A model generated the notes under the pieces. The model was not told where the DNA came from, made no database searches, and was given only the letters and a program-made list of their open reading frames with translations. Position numbers and translations under genes: made by a program. A stretch of DNA of 64,000 bases from Spirogloea muscicola (Eukaryota > Streptophyta > Zygnematophyceae > Spirogloeales > Spirogloeaceae): positions 491,241 to 555,240 of the forward strand of contig WELB01000026.1 in NCBI GenBank assembly GCA_009602725.1. Direction: 5' to 3'. Of the stretch, positions 1 through 10,919 are shown piece by piece (the stretch's first letter is position 1; the number at the start of each line of letters is the position of its first letter).

Positions 1-3000
1 CAAAGGGGCCCATCCTTAGCCTCCCATTGCTGGCTACTTGCGCCAGCAGCCTCTTATCAGACAGGACTCTTGATATTGCGGACGCCGCCTCGCTCGGGCT
101 TCGGCAGAAGAAGACCTGCAGGCAGTACGCAACCAATGCCCCAGGCGGCTTACAGGCAGTACTTTACAGTGGAATAGAGAAGCTTGTAGTTAATTGTGTG
201 ATGTCGTCTTGCAAAGGAACAATGTCTCAGCTGTAACCTTGGCCTTCAAAGGTAGTAAAAGAAGGCATCTCCAGTGCAAGAAGAGGCTAACTAAGACAAG
301 GCAGCCCTCCTGTCAATATGTAGAGTGGTTACCGAAGAGCCTAAAAGGCGAGCCTGTGCTTCAGCAAAAGCAAACGTGAATTGTGGCCCGCTTCCAGGAA
401 GCGTGAAGGCTGGCTTGCCCAAACCAACCTGACAAAGAAAATGCGTGGCAGATATTGAGCTGCCTGCAGCATGGTGCTAAAGTTAAGTGATTGTGGTAAG
501 CTCAGCACCCAATCGGAAGGTGGATGTGCAATGGGCAAGAGGAGACACACACACGCTGGATCAATGCATGAGGGGATTGCAATACATGTGTGCTCACAAG
601 CTGCTCCGTGGCCGTGCCTGCCATTGCCAGGCCACCATCCGCGAGCTGGAGGCAATCGCTGAAGCTTCCTTGAGTGAGGATCAACACGGTCTCTGAGTGG
701 TCCTCATGCGCGGCATGACAGGAGCTCCCTTGCGAAGTCAACCTAAACGTCAGCTCCGAAGACTTGTGCTGCTGTCCAGGTCCACTGGCAAGGGAAAGGC
801 ACTTTGTCTCGCCTTTCCAGTCACAAGTTCCCTCGGATGTATCTTGTGAAAGGCGTCTGATGGAGTTGCAGTCTCTGACGCTTACAGGGCCCATACTTCT
901 GACGGAATTGGGATCACTGGCAACCCCCTCAGCTGACTTGGACTCATCATCTCCACAGCCACGTGCTTTTGCTGCTGATGGCTGGAACAGATCGTGCATA
1001 GCATGAATCTGAGAAGAGTCTCGAGCTGCAGCAAAAAGAGTTGTTGCAGCCTCCACGATGCTGCAGTGATCTGATTGCCAACCGTGCTCAGTGAGGACCT
1101 TGACAAGCCTGCCAAAATCACCAGAAGGGGCCACAGGAACAAGAATGACGAGGCCTCTAGGGTGCAGCAGGTCCGCAGCCTCCATGACCACCTGGAGGAG
1201 CTGCTCAAAGTTGGCATACACCTGCCACATGGCAGGTCATGACAAGAATCCAGATCAAGTCATACCACATGACTTTCATACTTCCTCCAGCTCTGCAATA
1301 GAGCCACGTGCTCCTTTGTGTGAGCTTTCTCTGACACACATTCTTTAATTCCTAGCCATTACAAAGGCTGCATACTTACGACCAACAGCCTAGACTTGGT
1401 TGCAAATGATTCCATGAGGTAGGTCCTCTGTACCTCTGGCGAGCGGGAGCCAGGAAGCAGGCAGAGGCAAGCAGCCTGAGACTTGTGCAGCATCTGGTGC
1501 CTTAGACTCCCCGTTGCAGCCAAGCCGTCCATCATGGGGTTGCCAAGGTCTTTGACCTGTTCCATTGCCAGCAGAGCACGCCATACCTTCATCTTAGTGC
1601 TACCTTATTAAGATATTTCTCCCAACTCACTAAACTACGGGAGTCATAACCACTGCCCAAGCTGGCTTCATTGGCAGCTTACCTTGCTGTGCGCCTCAAG
1701 CGGAAGGACTGCCTTTAAGGTCTCCGTAGTGAGGGTGTCACGCGGCACAACCAGCCTGGAATAGTGCAGTCTGCTCATGAGTCAGAGGATGTCCAACGCT
1801 TATCTGCTGGCCACAACTGCATAAGGTTGCTATTATTGGTCATGTCATGAATTGAGGTACTTCGCTCAGCAGCTGCCTGTCACTGCGCTGGCAGAGACTT
1901 GGTCATGAAGGACGCAGATACTTGCATGCAATCTGCAGCTGCCATAAGCGCACGCTCCCATGGTAGGTACACGCTGCTGGGAGACAGGAAAGCTTCCACT
2001 GCACATGAGAGATAGGCTCAAGTAACTCATTGCCAAGCTTTTCAATTGCAGCAAATTGCATCAATGAACCTGCACTTGTCGTGATGGCACTCTTTAAGTG
2101 AAGAGACGAACTCTCAGAAGCAATGGCTATGGCTAACCATGCACTCAAGCTTGAGAGCAATATGTGACTGTGATAGGGCTTTGGGCACTACTGGGGCTTC
2201 TGGTCGACTGCTGCAAGAGCTCGCCACTGCTGCCTCGGATGTAGTACTCGCTTTTGGCAGTTCCAACAAACGCATATCGGCCCTTGCCGACAGCAGCACC
2301 CCAGCATTGTTGGCCTTGGGCGCGGCTGGCCAACCATGCAAGAGCAAGGGGAAAGACGTCTCCCACAGCCAGGATGGGCGCCGCTGGGTTCTCTTGCTTC
2401 CACCTCCTCACTGCACGCAACTGACAGGCAATTCCTTTGCTGCAGAGGCACATTGTACGCTGCTCACAGTTATGGAGGACTAGGCGCAAGCAGGCATGAT
2501 AGGTGCTGGTCATGAGGTCCTACTTGGCCTACTGTGAGGGCGAGCAGCCCGGCCTGCACGTCGCCCAGGAGCTGCTTCTGGTCCATATAGAGAAACCTGA
2601 AGACCAGCGAGAGCTGCGCTTGAGGCCCCTCTTTCTCTTCCTCTGACTACACTTCACATTCGATGTGAGAGCAGTAAGTGACTAGTCCAGGAGGAAGGTA
2701 CCCGCCGCTCGGCATAGCCTTGGTAGGGCCGACGACGGGCATTCCAGCACGCAAATAAGCAGTGCCCTCTCCCACGAGCGGCAGGGCGCTGATGTGAATC
2801 TCCTGCCTCTTCTCCTTGGCCAACTTCTGCGCACGACCATGGCACACAGTCAAATAAAGACCTTAGCGCCAGCACAAGATCAAGAGCTGGAGGCGAAATC
2901 AGGCGACCCACGACAACCATGTCCGCCGGGGTCGCCACGACCTGCAGCTCTTGTAGGACGGTGACTGCAATGGTGTCCTCCCCGTGGCCGTTGCTGAGGC

Positions 3001-3312
3001 ACAGCAGCTGCAGCGGCTCCGCAGGCTCACGCTGCGCCTTTGCCCGCTGGAACTGGAGTCAAGCCCGCTGTCAGTGATAGCCAGAGCCCTTCGACCGGAC
3101 GAGCGCCTCAGCACTGCCTCGTAGAGCAACGGCGGTGGCAGTGACGGCGGTGTCCACGGTGGACAGCCAGCCAGAGCGTGGGAGCTCCCAGGTACCTCGA
3201 GGCTGTCCTCGAGCTCAGCGTCAAGGCCAGCAGCCGGTTCCGCGGCAGCGCGGCAAGAGCCACGGCAGCCATGCGCCGCCCGCTTCCGCAGACTCGCCGC
3301 TACCGCCGCTGC

Positions 3313-3343
<31 letters not shown>

Positions 3344-3345
3344 AT
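1..3345 (-). CDS. Lipid-A-disaccharide synthase-related glycosyltransferase (TIGR03492-like), 3' end outside window
   Basis: Multi-exon gene resembling the cyanobacterial and plastid-lineage LpxB-related family (GT-B fold; substrate unknown). Readable exons on the minus strand: 3196-3345 (Met plus a 13-Ala run, then a basic, possibly targeting stretch), 2942-3046 (LCLSNGHGEDTIAV), 2702-2826 (ALPLVGEGTAYLRAG, VVGPTKAMPSGG), 2533-2596 (FLYMDQKQLLGDVQAGLLAL), about 2145-2420 (ILAVGDVFPLALAWL, YAFVGTAKSEYYIR), about 1887-1982 (VYLPWERALMAA), about 1430-1560 (LGNPMMDGL, LLPGSRSPEV), about 600-1225 (ending in LAMAGTATEQL), about 335-430 (VGLGKPAFTLPGSGPQFT) and about 1-121 (ending GRLRMGPF). Frames join cleanly from exon 1 to 4; the boundary after YYIR is not settled. 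These motifs run in family order from the N-terminus almost to the C-terminus. The exon at 600-1225 carries a poorly conserved insert of roughly 130 residues. Membership in the family is clear; an actual role in lipid A or another glycolipid is unproven. Confidence 0.88.
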
Positions 3346-3650
3346 CGCCGACGGCGGAGGCCATGCCGCGCGCTAGGGTTAGGCGTACAACCGTGGCCGC
3401 GGGCGCCAGGGTTGGAGGTTTGCCGGACGACCCGGGAGGGGGGGGCCGGAGCCTGCCCGACAGCTCGTCGTCGGGTGGAAAGGCAAGGAACGGCCAGCTG
3501 ACNTCAGCGGCGGCGGCGGAAAATGCGGCGGGCTGCGCGGCCGCCGCGGCCGCCATGGCCATCGCCCGACGTCGCCGCCGGTGGCGGACGCTCCACCGGA
3601 GCCGCTGAGTGTGGGGGACCCAGTGACCACGTGAGTCGCAGTATGAGTCG
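3346..3650. other. GC-rich 5' flank with a single N
   Basis: This GC-rich stretch immediately upstream of the LpxB-related start contains CCG/CGG runs and an ambiguous base at 3503. Open frames here overlap one another on both strands and look compositional. It probably holds the promoter and 5' UTR. No separate gene is supported. Confidence 0.5.
3373..3383 (-). promoter_or_regulatory. Telo-box-like motif CCTAACCCTAG upstream of the LpxB-related gene
   Basis: On the minus strand CCTAACCCTAG lies about 28 bases upstream of the proposed ATG at 3345. The same motif sits just upstream of the first readable FBPase exon. Plant telo-boxes (AAACCCTA) are known promoter elements; a regulatory role here is inferred from position only. 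Confidence 0.35.
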
Positions 3651-3654
3651 CGGT

Positions 3655-3960
3655 GTGCTTTAGCGCTTTTCAGGAGACGGGAAGAAGTGGCTCTCCCAAT
3701 GGGCTCTCCCAATGGAAGGAGAAAGACTCTTCCAGTGGCATTCTAGGCATTCTAGGCATTCTAGCGTCCCGCAAAGCCATCATTGCATGCTATAGAATGC
3801 GACTATCATTGAGTCTACAGCGCTCCCAGGCACTCGCGATACACCAGCGTGCTGGTCGTGCATTAGCCCAGGCTAATGGCTTCCGTGGTGGTGGGTTGGC
3901 ACCTCAGTATAGCCTGTCAGATATGCATGTGCTCACTCGGGGATATTAGTTTCCCCCTTA
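3655..3960 (+). mobile_element. Retroposon C-terminal fragment, subfamily 2
   Basis: The plus strand reads RMRLSLSLQRSQALAIHQR, then a spacer, then SLSDMHVLTRGY and a stop at about 3949. That is the same terminal arrangement as the nuclease-type retroelement copies at 33242 and 56290. A near-identical but frame-broken copy lies at 25740-25910. Only the last 60 or so codons remain, so this is a 5'-truncated copy. Confidence 0.65.
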
Positions 3961-3984
3961 GCCAGCTCATTACCCAGTTAACAG

Positions 3985-4060
3985 GACATTTTAAAGGCTA
4001 GAATCGGCCTCCCTTTCAATTTCATGCGCACCGCGCGCCTTCTCTCTTTCCAGTCTTCCA
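3985..4060 (+). repeat. Short dispersed repeat, core TTTCATGCGCACCGCGCGCC
   Basis: Carries GGCCTCCCTTTCAATTTCAT followed by GCGCACCGCGCGCCTT. About ten copies lie in the window (here, 8175, 17595, 21930, 25935, 27175, 34065, 57100, 57350, 57490), on both strands. The remaining sequence to about 4480 shows no further feature. Confidence 0.6.
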
Positions 4061-4502
4061 GTAGGTGGCGATGACTGTGAGTGGCCAGCCCAGAGAAATC
4101 AATTACCAAGGTTCTCAGCAAGAGCTTTGAAAAGACCACCAACGCGTTGAGCAGCAACAATGGCCTACTTCAGATGGACACACGAGCGAGCCCTTAGCGT
4201 AAAGTCGCTGCTATTCTGTAGAGATTGACAGCGTTTGCTTGCTCTCTCTTCTGATGACCGGCTGACCCATTGTTGACAGCGTTTGCCGAGATGGTGAGCA
4301 GATAGGGTCCAAGACTACAGATGCCACAACAGCAGTTGTGGGCCTACAAAGTGACCTCATACTCCAGACACAACTCCAGATAACTCGCTCTACTAGCAAA
4401 CTGCAAATGTGGGCCCAGTCGTTCGTTTGGATGGGCATAAAGAATATCAGAAGACAAAAGAGGTGTAAATGGTGGACAGGTGTCCCACGACTCTGAGATA
4501 CG

Positions 4503-7207
4503 TCACTCTAGGTACTTTTCTAGCTTCTCCACCTCCTCAATGCTTCCAATGAATAGCGGGACACGCTGGTGGACCTGCACAGCAAACGAGGGCCACCAGA
4601 TGGTCAAGTCAAGTAACGTAGGGCATCCGAAACCTACTTTAAGAAGAGTTTCATATATCAGCTCATACCACCTTTCACGAGCTGGCACGAGGCTACTCGA
4701 CTCTGAAGGTTAAAGTCTTTGTGATGCTCGTCACACTAAGATAACCTTAGCTCATGGAGCTTGAGTAATGTGCAAGACAATCAAGACATAGCGACCTCAC
4801 TCTTATCAAAGAGAACATGCACAGCTTAGGAAGGACGATAGAGCTCAAAGCACTACCTTCTCCGGAATGATGTCAAGGATGCGCTTGTAGCCATCAGAGC
4901 CCTTGCCCCCCGCCTGCTCCACTAGGAAGCTCATCGGAGCGCACTCGTACAGCAGACGCAACTTCCCAGTCTTGTTTTTGCTATCGGGGGGATAGCCGTA
5001 GATACCTCCATACAGCAGTGTCCGGTGGAAGTCGCCCACTAGGCTGCCAATGTAGCGTGCAGAGTAGGGCTTGCCGCTAGGACCAGGGTCCTGCAAGCAA
5101 GGGCAACCAGACGCAAGGTGTTGTGGTAAATTGACGACAGGGTCTCCTTTGCTGCATCGCAAGCAATGCGTGCGCCTCTGCTGCTGACGAAAGACACCCA
5201 CGAGATTGACATCTAGTGTCATACCAGTGTGTTGCCAGGTGCCAAATGCAATTTGCAGCTCGTGGATGACCCTTACATGGCCCACGACCACATCATGACA
5301 GCCTCACTCTGCGCGTGCACCCCCTATTCTAGTCCTCAACCTGAAGCACGCATGCAGGGCAATGCAGGGCATAACCCTGGGAAACTTGGAGGATTGGGCG
5401 CAGGCGCAGACGCATCTCCAGCTGGTCAAGGCAGGACCACGCGTGTGGACCATGAAACTGTTGGAGCAATAGTAGGGAGCAATAGAGACACTGATGTCTG
5501 AATGGGCTTTGCCAGGCAGGGCTGACCTTGAGGGAGTCGATGTACTTTTTCAACTTGTCGCTCCAGAGGGCGTAGTTGCCCTCGTTGAAAGAATAAATCT
5601 TGCCAGACTTGGGCACAGTAATGCGGTCGTGACTGAGCACAAACTCGCCGTACATGGGGTCAAGAGTGAAGCCATAGAGCCCATTGCCGACAGAGAGTAC
5701 GAGGATGACGGAGCTGGAGTACATGCAATAACCCGCGGCCTGCAGGTTGCTGCCAGGTTGGCAGACATTTACAACGCACGCCTGCTCAATCTGGTCAAGC
5801 TGCAAGTCCAGAGAAGGAAAGGTACAGCCACTTTCAACAATTCAGGACTCCAAGCTGCATGGCTGCACGAAGCATGCCTCGAACTTGCCAAGTACTGCCT
5901 GGTTACGGTGCCCTTATTGCTAAAAACAGAATGCTCACTGCCAGCTTAGGCAGTTACTGAACAGAGGGGTTAATGGTCTGTCCATTATGACCGAGACACG
6001 TCCATCATGGGTAAAGCCAGCTCACTTCAGCTCATCGGAGGAAGGAGGCTCACGCTTGGGTCGTCGCCCAGGTTCACAAAACAACCTGAGTCATTCTCGG
6101 GCTTGAAGATGCCAAAGATGGAACCAGTGGAAACAGCGGCATCGATGTTGGACGAGCCATCGAGCGGGTCAAACACCACAATATATTCGCCGCCATATGT
6201 CTCCTCCACTGCCACTGGCGTGTCCTCTTCCTCGGAGGCTATGATGCCCGTGCGCCCGCTCGATCGTAAGGTGTTGGAGAAGACCTGCATTGCACACCCG
6301 AGGACTTCACAAGGTCTTAGGATCTTATATTGACTGAAGCATAGCTGGGCTCCCCACAGCGCTTCCATTGTGGACTGTACGCCAGGTAGAAGTGTAGGTT
6401 GTGGCCTGCATGCCAATCACAAGCCTCAAGATGGGCACAGCAAGGTCGAGCACTGACCTCGTTGGAGATGACATCGAGCTTCTTCTGGTCCTCACCAGAG
6501 ATATTTTGAGCGCCCTGGATACCTGCCAGAAGCCAAGTACAGCTGGCGTCCATGAGTTGCTCAAGACAAGCCCATACAGTCAACAGTGTCGTCAAAGTTG
6601 GGAGACTAACCCGTCATGTTGGCGATGCCAGCGCGCTGCACCAGCGACGCGATCTGCTTGCAGGCGGTCGCTATGGACGTGAGCACGATGACCATCTCGT
6701 TGTCGATCTGGCCCGCAATCTCCTGCCGCACGACCCAGTTGGTGAACGTCTGGATCTCGTACTGGCTGCGCTTGCGGGCCTCCTTGAGCTCCCCGGGCTG
6801 CACCGCCAGCGCAGCGCGCGCCACGCCCAAGGCCTGCGCCAGCCAGTGCCGCAGTAAAACGCCACATGAGACGGTTGGAAGGCTTCGCCGCAACGTAGAA
6901 AGCGATCCGGGCAGCTTCACGGAAATGCAGCTCGCAGGCAACCGCTCCGCCTCCGCCAGTGTCGTGTTTAGCTCAGCTCGTGGGCACGCCGCCGGCCATC
7001 ATCCAACTCGCCGACGGCAATGCCGCCGCGGCCAAGCAGAACGACCAGCCGCAACGACAGCCAGCGATCGAGAGTGACGTTTCCGCCTCACCTTGCCGCC
7101 GCGCGCGCACAGCCGCACGCCAGAGGCCGCCCGCAGGTCGGCTGTGGAGCCGCCGAAGACGGCCGACAGCGCCGCGGCCGGAGACGCCCGACGGGCCGGC
7201 GGCGGGT
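4503..7207 (-). CDS. FBP: Plastid fructose-1,6-bisphosphatase
   Basis: Hydrolyses fructose 1,6-bisphosphate to fructose 6-phosphate in the Calvin-Benson cycle of the stroma. Exons on the minus strand: about 7092-7206 (Arg/Ala-rich, targeting-like), 6611-6833, 6458-6522, 6054-6284, 5527-5799, 4857-5090 and 4503-4574. The six downstream exons total 1,098 bases and join in frame. Visible motifs are [44 protein letters not shown] (metal and substrate site), [40 protein letters not shown] and [20 protein letters not shown], ending KLEKYLE. The plant redox loop is kept: a Cys in ENDSGCFVN and the pair in ACVVNVC, the positions used for thioredoxin-f control in land-plant plastid FBPase. The start codon was not found: the first exon runs upstream into an N at 7208 with no in-frame ATG, so the 5' end may be incomplete in this assembly. 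Confidence 0.95.
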
Positions 7208-7208
7208 N

Positions 7209-7220
7209 CTAGGGTTAGGG
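7209..7220 (-). promoter_or_regulatory. Telo-box-like motif next to an N, 5' of FBPase
   Basis: The minus strand reads CCCTAACCCTAG directly beside the ambiguous base at 7208. It matches the element upstream of the neighbouring LpxB-related gene. It could be a promoter telo-box or a short interstitial telomere remnant. Confidence 0.3.
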
Positions 7221-7239
7221 CTTAGAGCGGCGGAGTCGA

Positions 7240-8640
7240 TCTGCCGTAATGGGTATCCGTAAGCAGGGGCCGGGGTGGCGCCACGTGGCAGTGGCTGGCG
7301 TCCGTTCACGTCTGGTTTCCGGTCGCCCGCCCCAATCCACGAAGCTCATTACTAGCGTTCAACCTCACGGACTTCTTTCATCAAGACGACGTCTTTCCGC
7401 CTGCTAGCTATTCTGACTTGCATCTACTGACCAGAGGTTACTGAGAGTCCGCTTGCTGCTGTCTCAGTCCTTAGCACTCCGGCTCCTTCAGACCTTGTCC
7501 ATTTCTTTGGGCTGGCCTCTCCCACTTCTTCTCCCAGCCACCGGTTAATCTGGCCGCGCTTGCTTCTTTCATCAAGGCACTCGTTGGGTCACGTTCGATT
7601 GTGGCGCTACGGCCGCATTGATCACGCTTGTTGCACGGCACGGGGCAGATAGAAACGGCTTACTCAGAAGAAGTGGCTCTCCCAAAGGGGGCAAGGGCTG
7701 TGAGAAGCCAGCCCGAAAAGAATTGACAAGGTTCGAAGGGGCCAAACTACGAGCTAAGCAGCGACTGCGGGGCCTGAAGAGGCTATGGCAGAACGGGGGA
7801 GGATGGACCACTTAGTAGTTACTCAGAGGGATGGCTAAGCACCCTGGCGCGGGCAAAGGGGAGCCTCCACTGGCTGGCACCTTCCGACCAACATTCGCTT
7901 TGGGCTGTCTTCCAATGTAAGGCAATGTGAGACGCCACAGCCTCGCCCTCTGCCCTCGCCCTCTGCGCCCTCGCCCTCTTCCTTTATACTTGGCCATTTG
8001 GCCTTCGTTCGTTTCAAATACACGAACTTTTCCGAAGCAGCTACGAAGGGGTCTGCAACCCTCTCCTACCCCTGCCATCCCTCCTGCCACTGTTGCTGCC
8101 CCGATCATCCCGCAGCTCCAGAAGTGGTCGTATGACGGGTCGACAAGGCCCCCATTTGTGTGCTTTAATTCTTGTCTGAACAATGTATTGGGTGAATTGG
8201 CCACGCTTTCATTCCAAGCGCACCGCGCGCCTTCTCTCTGCAAGTTACTCCGACTAGCTGCTAATCCGGGGTTACTCTGCTCCCCTCCGCTGTAGTCTCA
8301 TAGCTGTGTGGTGTAGGCGCCTTTTAGATCTTTGGACGTTGTCCATTCTGCTAGGGCTGGCCTTTCCCAGCCACCTTCTTAAATTGGGTGAGCTTCTCTC
8401 TTATTCCCTTGAGAGAGCTGCTTCTTGCAGCCATCGCCTTACTTTATAGGAGCTATTTGTTACAGTCGCCGCTCCCGCGCCCGCTTCCATACTTGTCGAT
8501 TGCCGTCCAATATTCGGGCATCAGTTTAGCGACCTCTATGTGCTGCCTCGTGGTTACTGAGCGGGTCAGCTTAGCAGCAGGTGACATACGTCTGTCAATG
8601 TGCTTGCCTTTGTACTTGGCCACACAGGCCCTCCATCTCT
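7240..8640. repeat. Cluster of truncated retroposon tails
   Basis: A mosaic of the window's repeat modules. About 7425-7560 (+) has a terminal peptide piece and stop, then the hairpin tail. About 7675-7815 (-) has the hairpin AGGGCTGTGAGAAGCCAGCCC and the tail sequence ending at a stop near 7815. At 7985-8030 (+) is the GGCCTTCGTTCGTTTCAAAT module. At 8175-8245 (+) is the CATGCGCACC-type repeat. About 8350-8380 is another hairpin. About 8505-8640 (+) is a C-terminal piece followed by GAGCGGGTCAGCTTAGCAGC. No intact gene. Confidence 0.55.
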
Positions 8641-9420
8641 TTACACACTCCTTACGCATTGGGCGCCCGGGCGCTGACGAGCCCAGGTCCCAGGCTGGGA
8701 GCGCTCGGGCCCAACTTCGGCCTCTTTGACTCTCTGAGTCAGCAGCCATTTAGCAGACATTTGCGCTCTACATACTGGTCAATCAGCAATATCAAGGTCG
8801 AACTCCACAATTTGCCGATGCTTGTGGCAGAGACAGATGGCCGCTTGCTGTCAACAGCTTGGTGTCGACGTGCTTCTAGTTCGCGGCTCTCTGCTCTTGT
8901 TACTAGTAGCAGTCTTTCTTGACTAGTCCTTCTTGCAGTGGAAATCAATATATCTAGGAATACCTCATGACTTTTTCACTTTGACTTCGATCCCACAAGA
9001 CATGCTTTGCAATACCATAAATGCATAAGCCTCAGTATGACACTGCAGCGCATACAACCATAGCCAGAAATACATGAATCATATGCATGTCTGTACATGG
9101 ATTGTTGACAGCAAGTTGGTCTGCAATCCCCTGCAGCTGTTGCACTCTTTTCGAGGGCCAAACTCAGACACACCTCAACAGTGAACAAACGCAAGCATTT
9201 TTCGCAGAAGGCAGGCCAAGATGTCCCACCTGCTGCTTGCGAGGACAGGGCAAAGTCATGGGAGAAACATTTTTATACTGTGGTGGGGGCCCAAGCTGAT
9301 TATGATCAGCAAGAACCTGCACAAGGACAATGTCCACTTAGTAATATAAATTTGCCCTAGCGAGTAGGCTTATTTTTGTTGATAAAGGCAGCCCACACAT
9401 GACAGGAAAGTGGAAGCGGC
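8641..9420. other. Intergenic stretch, nothing recognised
   Basis: Short, mutually overlapping open frames only. I see no splice-consistent coding signal, RNA gene or repeat module until the tail-like piece near 9440. Confidence 0.4.
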
Positions 9421-9640
9421 TCCGTGTGAGAAAAGAAGCTCCCTCAGGGGGCAGCGGCCGTGAGCGGCCAGCCCAAAGAGGCTAGTATTTAGGCATCGAT
9501 TACGACCTTTATGTGTTGATCCGTGGTTTATTGAGCGGGTCAATCTGCAGTAGGATTGTACTTCATCAGTTGTGCTTGCCCTTGTACTTGGCCATTTTGG
9601 CCTTCGAATTTCAAATTAACGAAAAGTTTCCAGAACAGGA
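9421..9640. repeat. Hairpin tail and CTTGTACTTGGCC module
   Basis: At 9440-9480 (-) the hairpin tail GGCCGTGAGCGGCCAGCCC occurs. At 9495-9630 (+) the tail runs from a terminal-peptide remnant through GAGCGGGTCAATCTGCAG to CTTGTACTTGGCCATTTTGG. This matches the pieces at 26445-26580 and, inverted, 33050-33240 and 44960-45110. Confidence 0.55.
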
Positions 9641-9849
9641 AAGAGAGGAGCGCAATACATTTTGAAATGATATAGTGGTCAAGCCGAGCCTTTACAACTC
9701 TGTAGATGTCAAGCGTTTAGTATAGAGAGTGCAAAGAATGCGACTCAGGTCAAGCCAAAAAACAAGGTCAAGAAGAAAGCACATGACGAGGACCAAGCCA
9801 GCTGCGAGATCACCGTTGGCAAGCCTCTGCCCACGGCACTAAACGCAAA

Positions 9850-10803
9850 GATGCAAGAGGCAGGGGAGGCACATCGAAAGGGCGGCATACACCTGGGCGC
9901 AGACAGCCGCCTCCGTGGCCCAGCGCGAAGCCTTGGTCCACGGCCGGCGTGCGCTGGAGCAGGCGGTGGTGGAGGTAGAAACGGGTGTGCAGCCTTTCCA
10001 GGCGTCGCTACGCTCCCCGCCCACCAGGAGCTGCTCGCGGCGCACCCGGACCTGGCGGGCCAGGCGGTCTCGTTTGCGCAACTCGCGCACACCGCCGACC
10101 TGCGCGTCCAAGCGCGCTTCCGCAGCCGCGATGGACAAGGTCGCCTTCACCACCGCCTTGCTGCAGCTCCCGTAGGCCGACCTGCGCGGGCGCGCGAGAC
10201 TCCACTCGGCCTCTTCCCCGGAAGGTGCGGCGTGGCTCCAGGCCCTCCCCCTCAACGACGCGCTCACTCTCCCGGACGGTATTTCGCAGTGCCGTCCATC
10301 GGCTCCTGGGCCTGCCGCCGCCATGCCTCCAGGGGGTGCGTCAGTGCGAATGTGGCGAGCGAGGGGCCGAGCCTGGGGAGCTGGCCGCTCATGTTCTGCG
10401 CTGTTCCCACGGCGGAGAGCGGACAGCGGCCCACGACCGCCTCCGGGATGCGATGCATGGCATCCTGGTGGAGGCTGGCTTCTCGGTGGCAGCGGAGAAC
10501 TCCGTCGTCTTGCCGCTCCAGCAAAGGGCCGACGGTCTCCATGCACGTCGCGTAGACCTTGTGGCCACCCCACAAGCCGGCGGGCCACGTCTTATCCTGG
10601 ACATGGTGACCATGGACGCATACGACCGCTCACACCCAGCCCAATGTGCCATCAAGGCTGGGTATGCGGTCGCCTGCGCTGCTCGAGCTAAGGAGCTCAA
10701 CTTTGCTGATCATCCGCTGGAAGACGAGTTCTTCCCGCTGGCTAGCGACGCGCATGGGGCGTTGGGCGCTTGGTGGCTCGAGCCGAGGCCTTGGTGGCTC
10801 TTA
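9850..10803 (+). mobile_element. Degenerate non-LTR-type retroelement, zinc-knuckle and nuclease-like C-terminal region
   Basis: The longest copy of the family. Before about 10285 the frame is broken: WLQALPLNDALTLPDG is one base out of frame with FRSAVHRLLGLPPPC. From there to 10809 it reads CECGE...HVLRC...H (a CxC...HxxxC-type knuckle), then RRVDLVATP, LDMVTMDAYDR, an Ala-rich YAVACAARAKE segment, EDEFFPLASDAHGALG and WWLE. This order is what I know from the C-termini of algal and metazoan RT-linked proteins with a PD-(D/E)XK-like nuclease. No reverse transcriptase motif is visible, so the copy is 5'-truncated. It ends abruptly at a perfect palindrome and lacks the usual terminal peptide. 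Confidence 0.6.
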
Positions 10804-10833
10804 CTGTAGCTGTTGTAGCTACAACAGCTACAG
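10804..10833. repeat. Perfect 30-bp palindrome
   Basis: Every base pairs about the centre GTAG|CTAC between 10818 and 10819, checked base by base out to 10804 and 10833. Related CTGTTGTAG units continue to about 10860. It sits exactly where the preceding retroelement copy breaks off. Confidence 0.85.
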
Positions 10834-10919
10834 CTAGCTGTTGTAGCTGTAGCTGTTGTTATTGTCCGTCGTGCACACAGGTGGAAGTGGTATTCATAGC
10901 TGCCATTGCCGCGCTCCTC

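Noticed and set aside
9985-10284. Reverse transcriptase domain in the longest retroelement copy
   Set aside because: I looked for (F/Y)xDD and neighbouring RT blocks in all three plus frames and found none; the copy starts downstream of any such region.
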